A DNA stretch of 7,071 nt. It comes from Fusobacteriota bacterium (GTDB lineage Bacteria > Fusobacteriota > Fusobacteriia > JAPLKR01). Location of the stretch: positions 1-7,071 of the forward strand of contig JAPLKR010000063.1 in NCBI GenBank assembly GCA_026387965.1. Reading direction: 5' to 3'. The notes beneath the pieces are model-generated. The model saw nothing but the letters and a program-made list of their open reading frames with translations. It did not search any database and was not told the DNA's origin. The position numbers were made by a program, and so were the translations under genes. Below, one piece after another: positions 1 through 6,042 of this stretch. Positions within the stretch are counted from its first letter, which is position 1. Every line of letters begins with the position of its first letter.

Positions 1-15
1 ATATCTTTAAGATAT
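1..15. promoter_or_regulatory. Perfect palindrome overlapping the left-edge promoter start, possible operator
   Basis: The arms ATATCTT and AAGATAT are perfect inverted repeats around one central base. The palindrome overlaps the end of the -10 element (14-15) and covers the expected transcription start, a usual place for a repressor operator. The regulator is unknown. AT-rich palindromes of this size also arise by chance, so the placement is the main evidence. Confidence 0.4.
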
Positions 16-43
16 TATACCATTTTTACCTTAATAGGAGCAA
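14..43 (-). promoter_or_regulatory. Extended -10 promoter firing off the left edge
   Basis: On the minus strand a perfect TATAAT (19-14) is preceded by TGG (22-20), giving the extended -10 form TGnTATAAT. A weak -35, TTGCTC (43-38), lies 18 bases upstream. The site sits just past the terminator of the ferredoxin gene, so it should begin a new leftward transcript whose gene is outside the window. The near-consensus extended -10 makes the weak -35 acceptable. The start point would fall near base 7, inside the palindrome at 1-15. Confidence 0.6.
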
Positions 44-54
44 GAACCGTTCTT
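42..54. promoter_or_regulatory. Perfect palindrome AAGAAC-C-GTTCTT at the -35 edge
   Basis: Six-base arms around a single central C form a perfect inverted repeat that overlaps the upstream edge of the proposed -35 (43-38). Together with the palindrome at 1-15 it brackets the promoter. It has no T-tract on either strand long enough to act as a terminator, so a protein-binding site is the better guess. Confidence 0.35.
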
Positions 55-60
55 TAAACT

Positions 61-88
61 AAAAAAAGAGAGCATTCTCAGCTCTCCT
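61..88 (-). terminator. Rho-independent terminator of the ABM-ferredoxin unit
   Basis: Read on the minus strand, AGGAGAGC (88-81) pairs with GCTCTCTT (73-66) around a seven-base loop, with one G-T wobble, and the stem runs into a tract of seven T (67-61). It starts five bases past the ferredoxin stop codon, so it should end the two-gene ABM-ferredoxin transcript. Confidence 0.9.
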
Positions 89-92
89 AAAT

Positions 93-272
93 TTATATCT
101 CTAGAAATGCCCCCCTTGGACAAAACCGCATACATTTTTTGCACATAATACATTTTTCATTGTCTACCACTGGAAGTGAAAATTCTTCTTGCGAAATAGC
201 ACTCACTGGGCACACCGAAATAGATGGACATCGATGATTTTGCGGGCACCGCTCTTTCGATACTGTTATCAT
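93..272 (-). CDS. Small ferredoxin-like 4Fe-4S protein, 59 aa
   Basis: This short gene encodes a probable cytoplasmic electron carrier. ATG at 272 is preceded by GGGAGG four bases upstream, and the frame ends with TAA at 95-93. The second half has a complete cluster motif, C41-x2-C44-x2-C47-x3-C51-P. The first half is unusual: C9-x5-C15-x5-C21-P (CPQNHRCP, then SVCP) instead of CxxCxxCxxxCP. By analogy with classical two-cluster ferredoxins, C21 with C41, C44 and C47 would hold one [4Fe-4S] cluster, leaving C9, C15 and C51 for a second site, which might then be [3Fe-4S] or use a non-cysteine ligand such as H13. That ligand assignment is inference. The gene follows the ABM-domain gene by 26 bases and ends just before a strong terminator, so the two are very probably co-transcribed. 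Its redox partner is not known from the sequence. Confidence 0.88.
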   Translation of the reverse strand: MITVSKERCPQNHRCPSISVCPVSAISQEEFSLPVVDNEKCIMCKKCMRFCPRGAFLEI

Positions 273-298
273 TTTGCCTCCCTGAAAAAAATTTGTAT

Positions 299-580
299 TT
301 ACTGCTGAAAAAAATCAAATTGCGCCGAGTTTACACCCCATTTTTGAAGCTTGGCAATATATTCATCCATATAAGGCATTGCTTTATGAGCGCCTAAACT
401 CTCGATATTTATCCATTTTTGATAAATAATAAAGGAGTTGTTTTCAAATGTATCTTCTACTAAAATATATTTTACACAACCCTCTTCTTTTTGAACCAAT
501 TTTATTTTATCTTCAACATAGTTTATAAACTCTGCGCGGAATTCAGGTAAAATTTTAAATGAAACACTAACAAATACCAT
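299..580 (-). CDS. ABM-domain (putative antibiotic biosynthesis/quinol monooxygenase-like) protein, 93 aa
   Basis: The product has the size and pattern of a single-domain ABM (dimeric alpha-beta barrel) protein. It has an N-terminal strand (VFVSVSFKI), a helix rich in charged residues (about 13-30), the EEGCVKY turn, the strand with SFIIYQKW, then AHKAMPYMDEYI near the C-terminus. Family members include cofactor-independent quinol monooxygenases, heme-degrading enzymes and many proteins of unknown role, so the substrate cannot be named. The start was placed at ATG 580 because AGGAGG lies four bases upstream; an upstream in-frame ATG at 628 has no such site and would add 16 residues unlike the family. 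The gene is followed by a ferredoxin-like gene 26 bases downstream, which suggests a redox role. I could not identify a convincing promoter just upstream. A decayed ABM fragment lies about 80 bases upstream. Confidence 0.85.
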   Translation of the reverse strand: MVFVSVSFKILPEFRAEFINYVEDKIKLVQKEEGCVKYILVEDTFENNSFIIYQKWINIESLGAHKAMPYMDEYIAKLQKWGVNSAQFDFFQQ

Positions 581-657
581 GATGCCTCCTACTATTCTTC
601 CGTTTTGCCAATGCCTGATGGCCCTCATTAAACTAATAAAGACTCACAACAAGCTTG

Positions 658-750
658 CTAATGATGAAGTTCTAAATTTACTTGACTCTCCCACCGCTCA
701 TATAGCATAAAATGATTTTGATCAAATACATTCTCTTGTAGAGAGTAAAC
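658..750 (-). pseudogene. Remnant of a second ABM-domain gene
   Basis: The minus-strand frame from 750 to a TAG at 660-658 encodes 30 residues (VYSLQENVFDQ, then NHFMLYERWESQ, then VNLELHH) that read as the central part of an ABM domain: the strand after the EEGC turn, the FxLYERWES strand and the following LxxHH helix. Compared with the intact neighbour it matches at Y, L, E, F, N, F, Y and W in the same order (YILVEDTFENNSFIIYQKW). After the TAG the frame continues QACCESLLV to a TAA at 630-628. Upstream, the residues KNEGSL and EAFISHI appear in another frame together with stop codons, so the fragment has several lesions. No start codon or ribosome binding site remains. It is best read as a decayed paralogue or former neighbour of the intact ABM gene. 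Confidence 0.6.
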
Positions 751-815
751 AAGCTACCTTCATTCTTTTAATAGCTGTTTTCTTAAATGTGAGAAATGAA
801 TGCTTCGCTTGTCAT

Positions 816-896
816 TCCGGTCATAGTACCGGATTCTATTTTTAAAGTTCGTAGATACCGGCATTAGCAGTCGGTATGGCAATTTCTAGAATTCTA
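816..896. repeat. Cluster of short intergenic palindromes
   Basis: Three perfect inverted repeats lie within 81 bases: TCCGGT/ACCGGA (816-821 and 828-833, six-base loop), ATACCG/CGGTAT (855-860 and 872-877, eleven-base loop) and TAGAATTCTA (887-896, no loop). The stretch has more CCGG-type sequence than its AT-rich surroundings. It could be a dispersed palindromic element of the REP or RPE kind, or structured RNA at the 3' end of the pgk transcript. Only one copy is in the window, so a repeat family is not proved. Confidence 0.4.
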
Positions 897-1038
897 TACG
901 TTTTAGCAATCCGCTATAAATGCCTGGTGTTTCTCTCCAACCCGTTTATTAAAATTCTCTTCATCTAAATCTCACCAACTTTAAATATCTTTGTTCCTCT
1001 CAAAATGCACCAAAAATCGCTATTTGCGCTCTTTTAAA

Positions 1039-2298
1039 CTATTTATCAAGTAGTGCTGCTACACCCGGGAGAACTTTTCCTTCTAGGTACTCAAGTGATG
1101 CTCCGCCTCCTGTTGAAACATGTGAGAAATCTTTTGCAAATCCAAGTTTTTCAGCCGCAGATGCAGAGTCTCCACCACCTATAACTGTTATTGCTCCTTG
1201 AAGTTTTGCAATCGCTTCACATACACCGATTGTTCCTTTAGCGAAATTTGAAAGTTCAAATACACCCATTGGTCCATTCCATACAACTGTTTTTGAGCCA
1301 ATTAATGCATCAGAAAAAAGTTTAACCGTTGCAGGCCCGACATCTAGTCCCATCCAACCCTCTTCAATAGCATCTACCGAAACCACTTTACATGGCACAT
1401 CATTAGAAAATTCTTGAGCCACAACCGCATCTATAGGAAGAAGAAGCGCTACATTTTTTGCAGCAGCTTTTGCAAGAAGTGTTTTAGCCACATCTAAAGA
1501 GTCTTCTTCAAACAGTGATTTCCCTACATTTTTACCTTGAGCTTTAAAGAATGTAAACATCATTGCCCCGCCGATAAGAATTTTATCCGCTTTGTCCATA
1601 AGGTTTTCAATTACTTTAATTTTATCAGACACTTTTGCTCCGCCAAGAATTGCTACATAAGGCTTCTCAGGGTTTTCAACCACGCCACCAATAAATTTAA
1701 TCTCTTTTTCCATTAAAAATCCTGATACTGCTGGAAGAAGTTTAGCGATGTCTACCGTTGACGCGTGTGCTCTGTGTGCCGTTCCAAACGCATCATTTAC
1801 AAAAATATCTCCATATTTTGCCAGTTCTTTAGCCATCTTCATTCTTTGCACATCATCTTTTGAAGTCTCTTCTTTATGGTAACGTGTATTTTCTAGAAGT
1901 AAAACTTCACCATCTTTTAATTCCGAGACCATTTTATCCACTTCTGGGCCAAATGCAGCTGGAGCCAACTTAACTGGTTTTCCTAAAAGTTCTGAAAGGT
2001 GTTTAGCAATAGGAGCCATTTTATGTTTTCCGTCACTAAACTTTACTGCGTCAAACGCTTTCCCTTCTTTTTCCGCTTTTTCTACCGCTTTTTTTGTATC
2101 TTTTGCAGGATCTCCAAGGTGAGACATAACCACTAAAGATTTTGCCTTTTTCTCTAGAATATATTCAATCGTAGGAATCGCCGCTCTCATTCTTCTGTCA
2201 TCTTGAATTACGCCATCTTTCATTGGAACGTTAAAATCCACTCGCATCAATATTCTTTTCCCTGTGATCTCAATATCTCTTACTGTTTTCTTAGCCAT
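1039..2298 (-). CDS. pgk: Phosphoglycerate kinase, 419 aa
   Basis: Cytoplasmic glycolytic enzyme that moves the phosphate of 1,3-bisphosphoglycerate to ADP (reversible). Family motifs are clear: RVDFNVP (19-25), SHLGDP (59-64), ENTRYHKEE (136-144), NDAFGTAHRAH (168-178), the hinge/nucleotide part with LGGAKVSDK (218-226), WNGPMGVFE (340-348), GGGDSA (374-379) and STGGGASLEYLEG (395-407). At 419 residues it is longer than the usual 390-400 because of a lysine-rich insertion of roughly 25 residues at about 65-92. The normally conserved arginine of SHLGRP, which contacts 3-phosphoglycerate in known structures, is Asp63 here; the other substrate arginines (R36 or R37, R139, R176) appear present. 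The start ATG at 2298 has AAGGAGG eleven bases upstream, a rather long spacing. It has its own promoter in the 71-base gap after the ligase gene. Function as PGK is not in doubt. Confidence 0.97.
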   Translation of the reverse strand: MAKKTVRDIEITGKRILMRVDFNVPMKDGVIQDDRRMRAAIPTIEYILEKKAKSLVVMSHLGDPAKDTKKAVEKAEKEGKAFDAVKFSDGKHKMAPIAKHLSELLGKPVKLAPAAFGPEVDKMVSELKDGEVLLLENTRYHKEETSKDDVQRMKMAKELAKYGDIFVNDAFGTAHRAHASTVDIAKLLPAVSGFLMEKEIKFIGGVVENPEKPYVAILGGAKVSDKIKVIENLMDKADKILIGGAMMFTFFKAQGKNVGKSLFEEDSLDVAKTLLAKAAAKNVALLLPIDAVVAQEFSNDVPCKVVSVDAIEEGWMGLDVGPATVKLFSDALIGSKTVVWNGPMGVFELSNFAKGTIGVCEAIAKLQGAITVIGGGDSASAAEKLGFAKDFSHVSTGGGASLEYLEGKVLPGVAALLDK

Positions 2299-2335
2299 CG
2301 AAATTAATTCCTCCTTAAATTTTTTATCTTACTCT

Positions 2336-2364
2336 ATTATACTCCATTTTCGCATTTTTGAAAA
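2336..2364 (-). promoter_or_regulatory. pgk promoter
   Basis: The minus strand has a perfect -10 TATAAT (2341-2336) and a -35 TTTTCA (2364-2359) separated by 17 bases, lying 38 bases upstream of the pgk start. The spacer ends in AAATGGAG, as in the gap promoter. An imperfect inverted repeat, CCTATTTTC (2368-2360) with GAAAATGG (2351-2344), overlaps the -35 and could be a regulator site or a weak terminator stem for the ligase gene. Confidence 0.75.
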
Positions 2365-2369
2365 TAGGG

Positions 2370-3898
2370 CTAATATTGCTCGCGTAAAACTTTTTTCAGT
2401 ACTTTTCCGAGTGTGTTTTTAGGTAACTCCACAACAAATTCGAAATATTTTGGCACTTTATAACTTGCTAAACGTTCTAATAAAAAGTGACGAAGATCAG
2501 CATCCGCTAATGTTTCTCCCTCTTTCAGTACAATAAAAGCCTTAACTGCCTCACCACGTTTTTTATCTTTAATACCAATCACTGCCGTTTCTAGTACACT
2601 TTTATGCTCATAAATAGCGAGTTCGACTTGTTTGGAATAGATATTTAGGCCACCAACGATAATGATGTCCTTTTTTCTATCTTCAATAAAATAACAACCA
2701 TCTTCATCTACACGCGCAATATCGCCCGTATAAAGCCAACCGTCACGTAGTGTAAATTTCGTTTCTTCTTCTTGGTTATAGTAGCCTAGCCTAGCATTAC
2801 ATTATCACCTTTAATAATCAACTCACCAACTTCATTAGTGGTAACTTCCCGCCCTGCATCATCAACTATTTTTGCTTCTACTCCGTAAATTGCAGGACCA
2901 ATAGACCCAATTTTATGATATTCTAAACATCTCGCCTTACTCGGCTCACTCGCTTTTTGAGCAGTAATATTTAACATACAAACAGGAGATGCTTCAGAAA
3001 GTCCATACCCTTCACAAAGATCAATATCCAGCATTTTCGTGCACATTTCAAACATCTTCCCTTCAATGCTATCACCACCAACCCAACCAATTTTCAAATC
3101 ATTTTTCATAGGTTCTTTTAAAATACTTGCCATCATTATAAACATCATCGGCACACCACTAAAAACAGTCGCTTTTTCTTTTAGAAGTAAATCAATAACC
3201 CTTTTAGGGTGGAACTGCTCAATTAAAATTAAAGTTGCATTCGTTTTAAATGGCAAGAGTGTCGCCACAGTAAATCCATAAGCATGAAACATCGGCAGCC
3301 CAGAGATCCAACGTTCATTTGTTGTTACAGATACCGTATTCTCTAATTGCTCTGCATTTACAAGTAAATTTTTTAAAGAAAGCATAGCGGCTTTCGGTTT
3401 TCCTGTTGTGCCCGATGTATAAATAAACGTACACGCCTTCTCTATTTCTAGTCCTTGAGTAACTTTTTGTGGATGAATTTTTCCCACCTTTTCAATTTGT
3501 TCTTCAGAAATCACATTATATTTAACACCTAACTTCAAGAATACACTTTCGCAATATGCTGATAACTTACTCCAAATAAGAGAATTCGTTATAAAGAATT
3601 TTGCATGGCTATCTTGAATATAACTTGAAATTTCAATTGGTGTTGAAAGAGGATTAATTGGAACAATCACGGCACCAATATAAATTATCGCAAAATACGT
3701 AAATAAAAATTCTGGTGTATTGGTCATATCTAAGATAACTTTATCGCCCTTCTTTACCCCTTGCTCTTCATAAAATTGAATATATTTATTTGTCCACACT
3801 TCTACATCTTCATAACTATAACGTTTGTCATTAAATACGATCGCTTCTCTGTTCAGAATATTTGAGCAATTTAATATAGTTGTTAAAATTTTAAACAT
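2370..3898 (-). pseudogene. Acyl-CoA synthetase / AMP-dependent ligase, frame broken by a 5-base duplication
   Basis: The gene encodes a member of the ANL adenylating superfamily, most like fatty acyl-CoA ligases, which activate a carboxylic acid with ATP and pass it to CoA. The first part (370 residues, to a TAG at 2788-2786) has the P-loop YTSGTTGKPK (160-169), LPMFHAYGF (201-209) and EGYGLSEASP (296-305). The second part continues directly in another frame with YYNQEEE, DGWLYTGD (384-391), the hinge region DRKKDIIIVGGLNIY (405-419) and the C-terminal PKNTLGK with the catalytic lysine at about 497. Removing one TAGCC copy at 2782-2795 restores a single 507-codon frame, with no other lesion. 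The start is ATG 3898, which has GGGAG seven bases upstream; the in-frame ATG at 3919 has no such site. As written, the product would lack the C-terminal domain and should be inactive. The acyl substrate is not known. Confidence 0.85.
2782..2795. repeat. TAGCC tandem repeat causing the ligase frameshift
   Basis: The plus strand reads TAGCC-TAGCC-TAGC, 2.8 copies of a five-base unit. Read on the coding strand, the extra unit turns the expected codons Met-Leu-Gly-Tyr-Tyr-Asn into Met-Leu-Gly-stop. With one copy fewer, the flanking frames join exactly and the gene becomes a whole number of codons (1524 bases including the stop). The parental nine bases already have period five, so polymerase slippage is a simple explanation. 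Confidence 0.85.
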
Positions 3899-3943
3899 TA
3901 CTATCTCCCAGACATACAATTTATTCTTTTTAGGTTACAAAGC

Positions 3944-3974
3944 ATTATTAGGAATATAAAGTCTATTTTGACAA
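3944..3974 (-). promoter_or_regulatory. Possible promoter of the ligase gene
   Basis: On the minus strand TTGTCA (3974-3969, five of six matches to the -35 consensus) is followed after 19 bases by AATAAT (3949-3944). The spacing is longer than the ideal 17, and an 18-base alternative (TAATAA) matches less well. The -35 overlaps the T-tract end of the gap terminator. It fits the need for a start between that terminator and the ligase, but the -10 is not strong. Confidence 0.35.
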
Positions 3975-4008
3975 AAAAAAGCCAAGGAAAATTAACCTTA
4001 GCTTTTTA
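3973..4008 (-). terminator. Rho-independent terminator of gap
   Basis: On the minus strand AAAAAGCTAAGG pairs with CCTTGGCTTTTT around an eight-base AT loop (one T-G wobble in the core stem), and the 3' arm ends in a tract of eight T (3980-3973). It begins 24 bases after the gap stop codon and should end most gap transcripts before the ligase gene. Confidence 0.92.
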
Positions 4009-4032
4009 TAGCGTATCACCTATCTCTAAAAA

Positions 4033-5046
4033 CTATTTTTTTTCGATTAAGTGTGCAAAATGTTTTACTGTTCTAACTAATTGATTTGTGTATGAAGCTT
4101 CGTTATCGTACCAAGCAACAACTTTAACTAATGTTTTATCTCCACAAGCCATTACTTTAGTTTGTGTAGCATCAAAAAGTGATCCAAAAGTAATTCCAAT
4201 GATATCAGAAGATACTAACTCATCTTCAGTATATCCGAATGATTCGTTTGAAGCAGCTTTCATTACTGCATTGATTTCAGCAGCTGTACATGCTTTTTCA
4301 ACTACTGCAACTAGTTCAGTTAAGCTTCCTGTAGGAACTGGAACACGTTGAGCTCCTCCATCTAATTTTCCTTTAAGTTCTGGAACAACTAAACCGATTG
4401 CTTTTGCAGCTCCTGTTGTGTTAGGTACTATGTTACAAGCTGCTGCTCTTGCTCTTCTTAAATCCCCTTTTGGGTGTGGTCCATCAAGAGTTAATTGATC
4501 TCCTGTATAAGCATGAATTGTAGTCATTGTTCCTGATACAATTTTAAAGCTATCATTTAATGCTTTTGCCATTGGTGCTAAACAGTTTGTAGTACATGAT
4601 GCACCTGAAATGATTGTCTCTGATCCATCAAGGATATTGTGGTTTGTATTGTAAACAACTGTCTTAATATCGCCAGTTGCTGGTGCAGAAACAACTACTT
4701 TTCTAGCTCCCGCTTGAATGTGAAGCCCAGCTTTCTCTTCAGTTAAGAAGAATCCAGTACACTCTAACACTACATCAACTTTTAAAGCTGCCCATGGTAA
4801 GTCTGCTGGGTTTTTTTCTGCTGATATTTTGATATTTCTTCCATCGACAATGATTCCTGTTTCTGTTGCCTTTACATCTTTTCCGTATCTACCTTGAGTT
4901 GTATCATATTTTAAAAGGTGTGCGAGCATTTTTGGAGAAGTTAAATCGTTGATTGCCACGATTTCGAAATCCGGGTTCCCTTCCATAAATCTGAATGCTA
5001 ATCTTCCAATTCTTCCAAAACCATTAATTGCTACTTTAACTGACAT
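4033..5046 (-). CDS. gap: Glyceraldehyde-3-phosphate dehydrogenase, type I, 337 aa
   Basis: Cytoplasmic glycolytic enzyme that oxidises glyceraldehyde 3-phosphate with phosphate to 1,3-bisphosphoglycerate, probably with NAD. The Rossmann motif NGFGRIGR is at 8-15, Asp34 in AINDLT fits NAD rather than NADP preference, the catalytic cysteine is C151 in ASCTTNC, and the catalytic base is H178 in [10 protein letters not shown]. The phosphate-site residues in NTTGAAKA (209-216) and the C-terminal [12 protein letters not shown] (312-323) are all present, and the length is normal for the family. ATG 5046 has AGGAGG nine bases upstream, and a good promoter lies within the 135-base gap after the RluA-family gene. 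A terminator follows the gene. In many Firmicutes gap is followed directly by pgk; here a ligase gene sits between them, and each has its own promoter. The next enzyme of the pathway, pgk, is about 1.7 kb downstream. Confidence 0.98.
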   Translation of the reverse strand: MSVKVAINGFGRIGRLAFRFMEGNPDFEIVAINDLTSPKMLAHLLKYDTTQGRYGKDVKATETGIIVDGRNIKISAEKNPADLPWAALKVDVVLECTGFFLTEEKAGLHIQAGARKVVVSAPATGDIKTVVYNTNHNILDGSETIISGASCTTNCLAPMAKALNDSFKIVSGTMTTIHAYTGDQLTLDGPHPKGDLRRARAAACNIVPNTTGAAKAIGLVVPELKGKLDGGAQRVPVPTGSLTELVAVVEKACTAAEINAVMKAASNESFGYTEDELVSSDIIGITFGSLFDATQTKVMACGDKTLVKVVAWYDNEASYTNQLVRTVKHFAHLIEKK

Positions 5047-5088
5047 TTAAATAGTCCTCCTAAGTTTTTTATATTTCTTGATGTGTAT

Positions 5089-5117
5089 ATTCTACTCCAT
5101 TTCCCTTGAATTGACAA
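5089..5117 (-). promoter_or_regulatory. gap promoter
   Basis: The minus strand has TTGTCA (5117-5112) and TAGAAT (5094-5089) separated by exactly 17 bases, each with five of six consensus matches. The -10 is 42 bases upstream of the gap start codon. The spacer end AAATGGAG and the following TA-K-AATA match the pgk promoter. No clear terminator separates it from the upstream RluA-family gene, so some read-through into gap is possible. Confidence 0.8.
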
Positions 5118-5181
5118 GTCTTTTTTTTGTTCACTTATTTAATTGTTATTAAACTTAATCTTTTATTTGTGAATTTTAACA

Positions 5182-6042
5182 TTAAAAAAATTTAAAAATA
5201 TTCATATCGGTCGGTAGTTCTATCTCAAAGAGCATTTCCTTTTTTGTTGTAGGATGAATTAGGGAGGTTTTGTAACTGTGAAGCAACTGTCGTTTGTATA
5301 CGGCATTTTTCTTCCCATACAGCTCATCTCCTATAATAGGAAGCCCCACGCTAGCAAGATGCACGCGTATTTGGTGTGTCCGACCCGTAAAAAGTTCCGC
5401 TTCAAGTAGTGTAATTTCAAAGTTTTTGTTTTCTTTTAACACCTTAAAAGCTGTCTTGGCATATTGCCCTTCTGTTTCTGAAACAAAACGTTTAATCTCA
5501 TCCTCTTTACATGCAATGTTTTTCTCAACAATAAACTCTTTTTCTTGACATATTCCTTCCACAATTGCTTGATAATATTTTCTAACTTCATTTTTCTGCA
5601 AAAAACTTTGTGAATAACCATTTTTAGCCACAATAATAATGCCTGAAGTATTCATATCAAGGCGATTATAAAATCGTGGAATAATGTTAAGACCTTTATG
5701 TTGAAAATAATATAAAATTCCTTGCGCAAGCGTCATCTCGGCGTGTTTTTTTGTTGGGTGCACCAACAGATATGGCGGTTTATTTAAAACAAGTAAATCC
5801 GCATCTTCATACACTATATCTAAAGGTAAATACTTAGCCTCTAAATTCGATCCCTTTTCAGCTTCTTCCACAGCCAGTACATCACCCGTAACAAGTCTTT
5901 TTTTTATACTCTTAATTGATACGCCATTGAGCTCTAGAGATATTTTTCTCATACTTCTACTAGAATATCCTTGATTTTTTGTTAAAAAATCTTGAATGTT
6001 TTTACCGCCGTGCATCTTTGTTATATTAAATACTTTTTTCAT
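5182..6042 (-). CDS. RluA-family pseudouridine synthase, 286 aa
   Basis: This enzyme converts uridine to pseudouridine in RNA, probably ribosomal RNA; the exact site (RluA, RluC or RluD type) cannot be decided here. An S4-like N-terminal part (about 10-75, with IQDFLTKNQGYSSRSMRKI) is followed by the catalytic domain. Key motifs are DLLVLNKPPYLLVHP (82-96), YNRLDMNTSG (125-134) with the catalytic aspartate at D129, the RKYYQAIVEG strand (154-163) and GRTHQIRVHLASVGLPIIGD (220-239). The length is slightly below the usual 300 or so. Its ATG follows the fbp TAG stop with no gap (TAGATG), and there is no obvious ribosome binding site upstream, so translation may be coupled to fbp. No GC-rich terminator follows; only an AT-only inverted repeat lies at 5138-5153. 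Confidence 0.93.
   Translation of the reverse strand: MKKVFNITKMHGGKNIQDFLTKNQGYSSRSMRKISLELNGVSIKSIKKRLVTGDVLAVEEAEKGSNLEAKYLPLDIVYEDADLLVLNKPPYLLVHPTKKHAEMTLAQGILYYFQHKGLNIIPRFYNRLDMNTSGIIIVAKNGYSQSFLQKNEVRKYYQAIVEGICQEKEFIVEKNIACKEDEIKRFVSETEGQYAKTAFKVLKENKNFEITLLEAELFTGRTHQIRVHLASVGLPIIGDELYGKKNAVYKRQLLHSYKTSLIHPTTKKEMLFEIELPTDMNIFKFF

Larger units (their letters stand above)
581..1038. other. Long intergenic region without an intact gene
   Basis: These 458 bases separate pgk from the ABM gene. They hold a decayed ABM-domain fragment (658-750, with weaker traces to about 815) and a group of short palindromes (816-896). Bases 900-1038, just past the pgk stop, show no convincing ORF: the best candidate, an ATG preceded by GGTGAG, stops after 16 codons. 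A hairpin just past pgk (CGC-AAATA-GCG, followed by five T) is too weak to call as a terminator. I could not find a convincing promoter for the ABM gene here. Confidence 0.6.

Noticed and set aside
299-628. Longer ABM protein starting at ATG 628
   Set aside because: The extra 16 residues do not fit the family and have no ribosome binding site; ATG 580 has AGGAGG at good spacing.
682-713. Plus-strand promoter-like TTGACT with CATAAA 18 bases later, resembling a MerR-type promoter
   Set aside because: It lies within the ABM gene remnant on the other strand, has no clear dyad in the spacer, and no plus-strand gene follows.
717-726. Perfect palindrome TTTGATCAAA as an operator
   Set aside because: It falls inside the ABM relic, where the bases are explained as old coding sequence (Phe-Asp-Gln), and no supported promoter is next to it.
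2370-2582. Separate 70-residue gene starting at an internal GTG
   Set aside because: It is the C-terminal end of the ligase; the same frame continues upstream without stops to the TAGCC repeat at 2782-2795.
3039-3281. Plus-strand open frames opposite the ligase, gap and RluA-family genes (3039-3281, 4088-4351, 5294-5548)
   Set aside because: They lie antisense within well-supported genes, show no family motifs, and look like coding shadows.
5138-5153. TTTAAT-TGTT-ATTAAA inverted repeat as the terminator of the RluA-family gene
   Set aside because: The stem is all A-T and is not followed by a T-tract on the minus strand.
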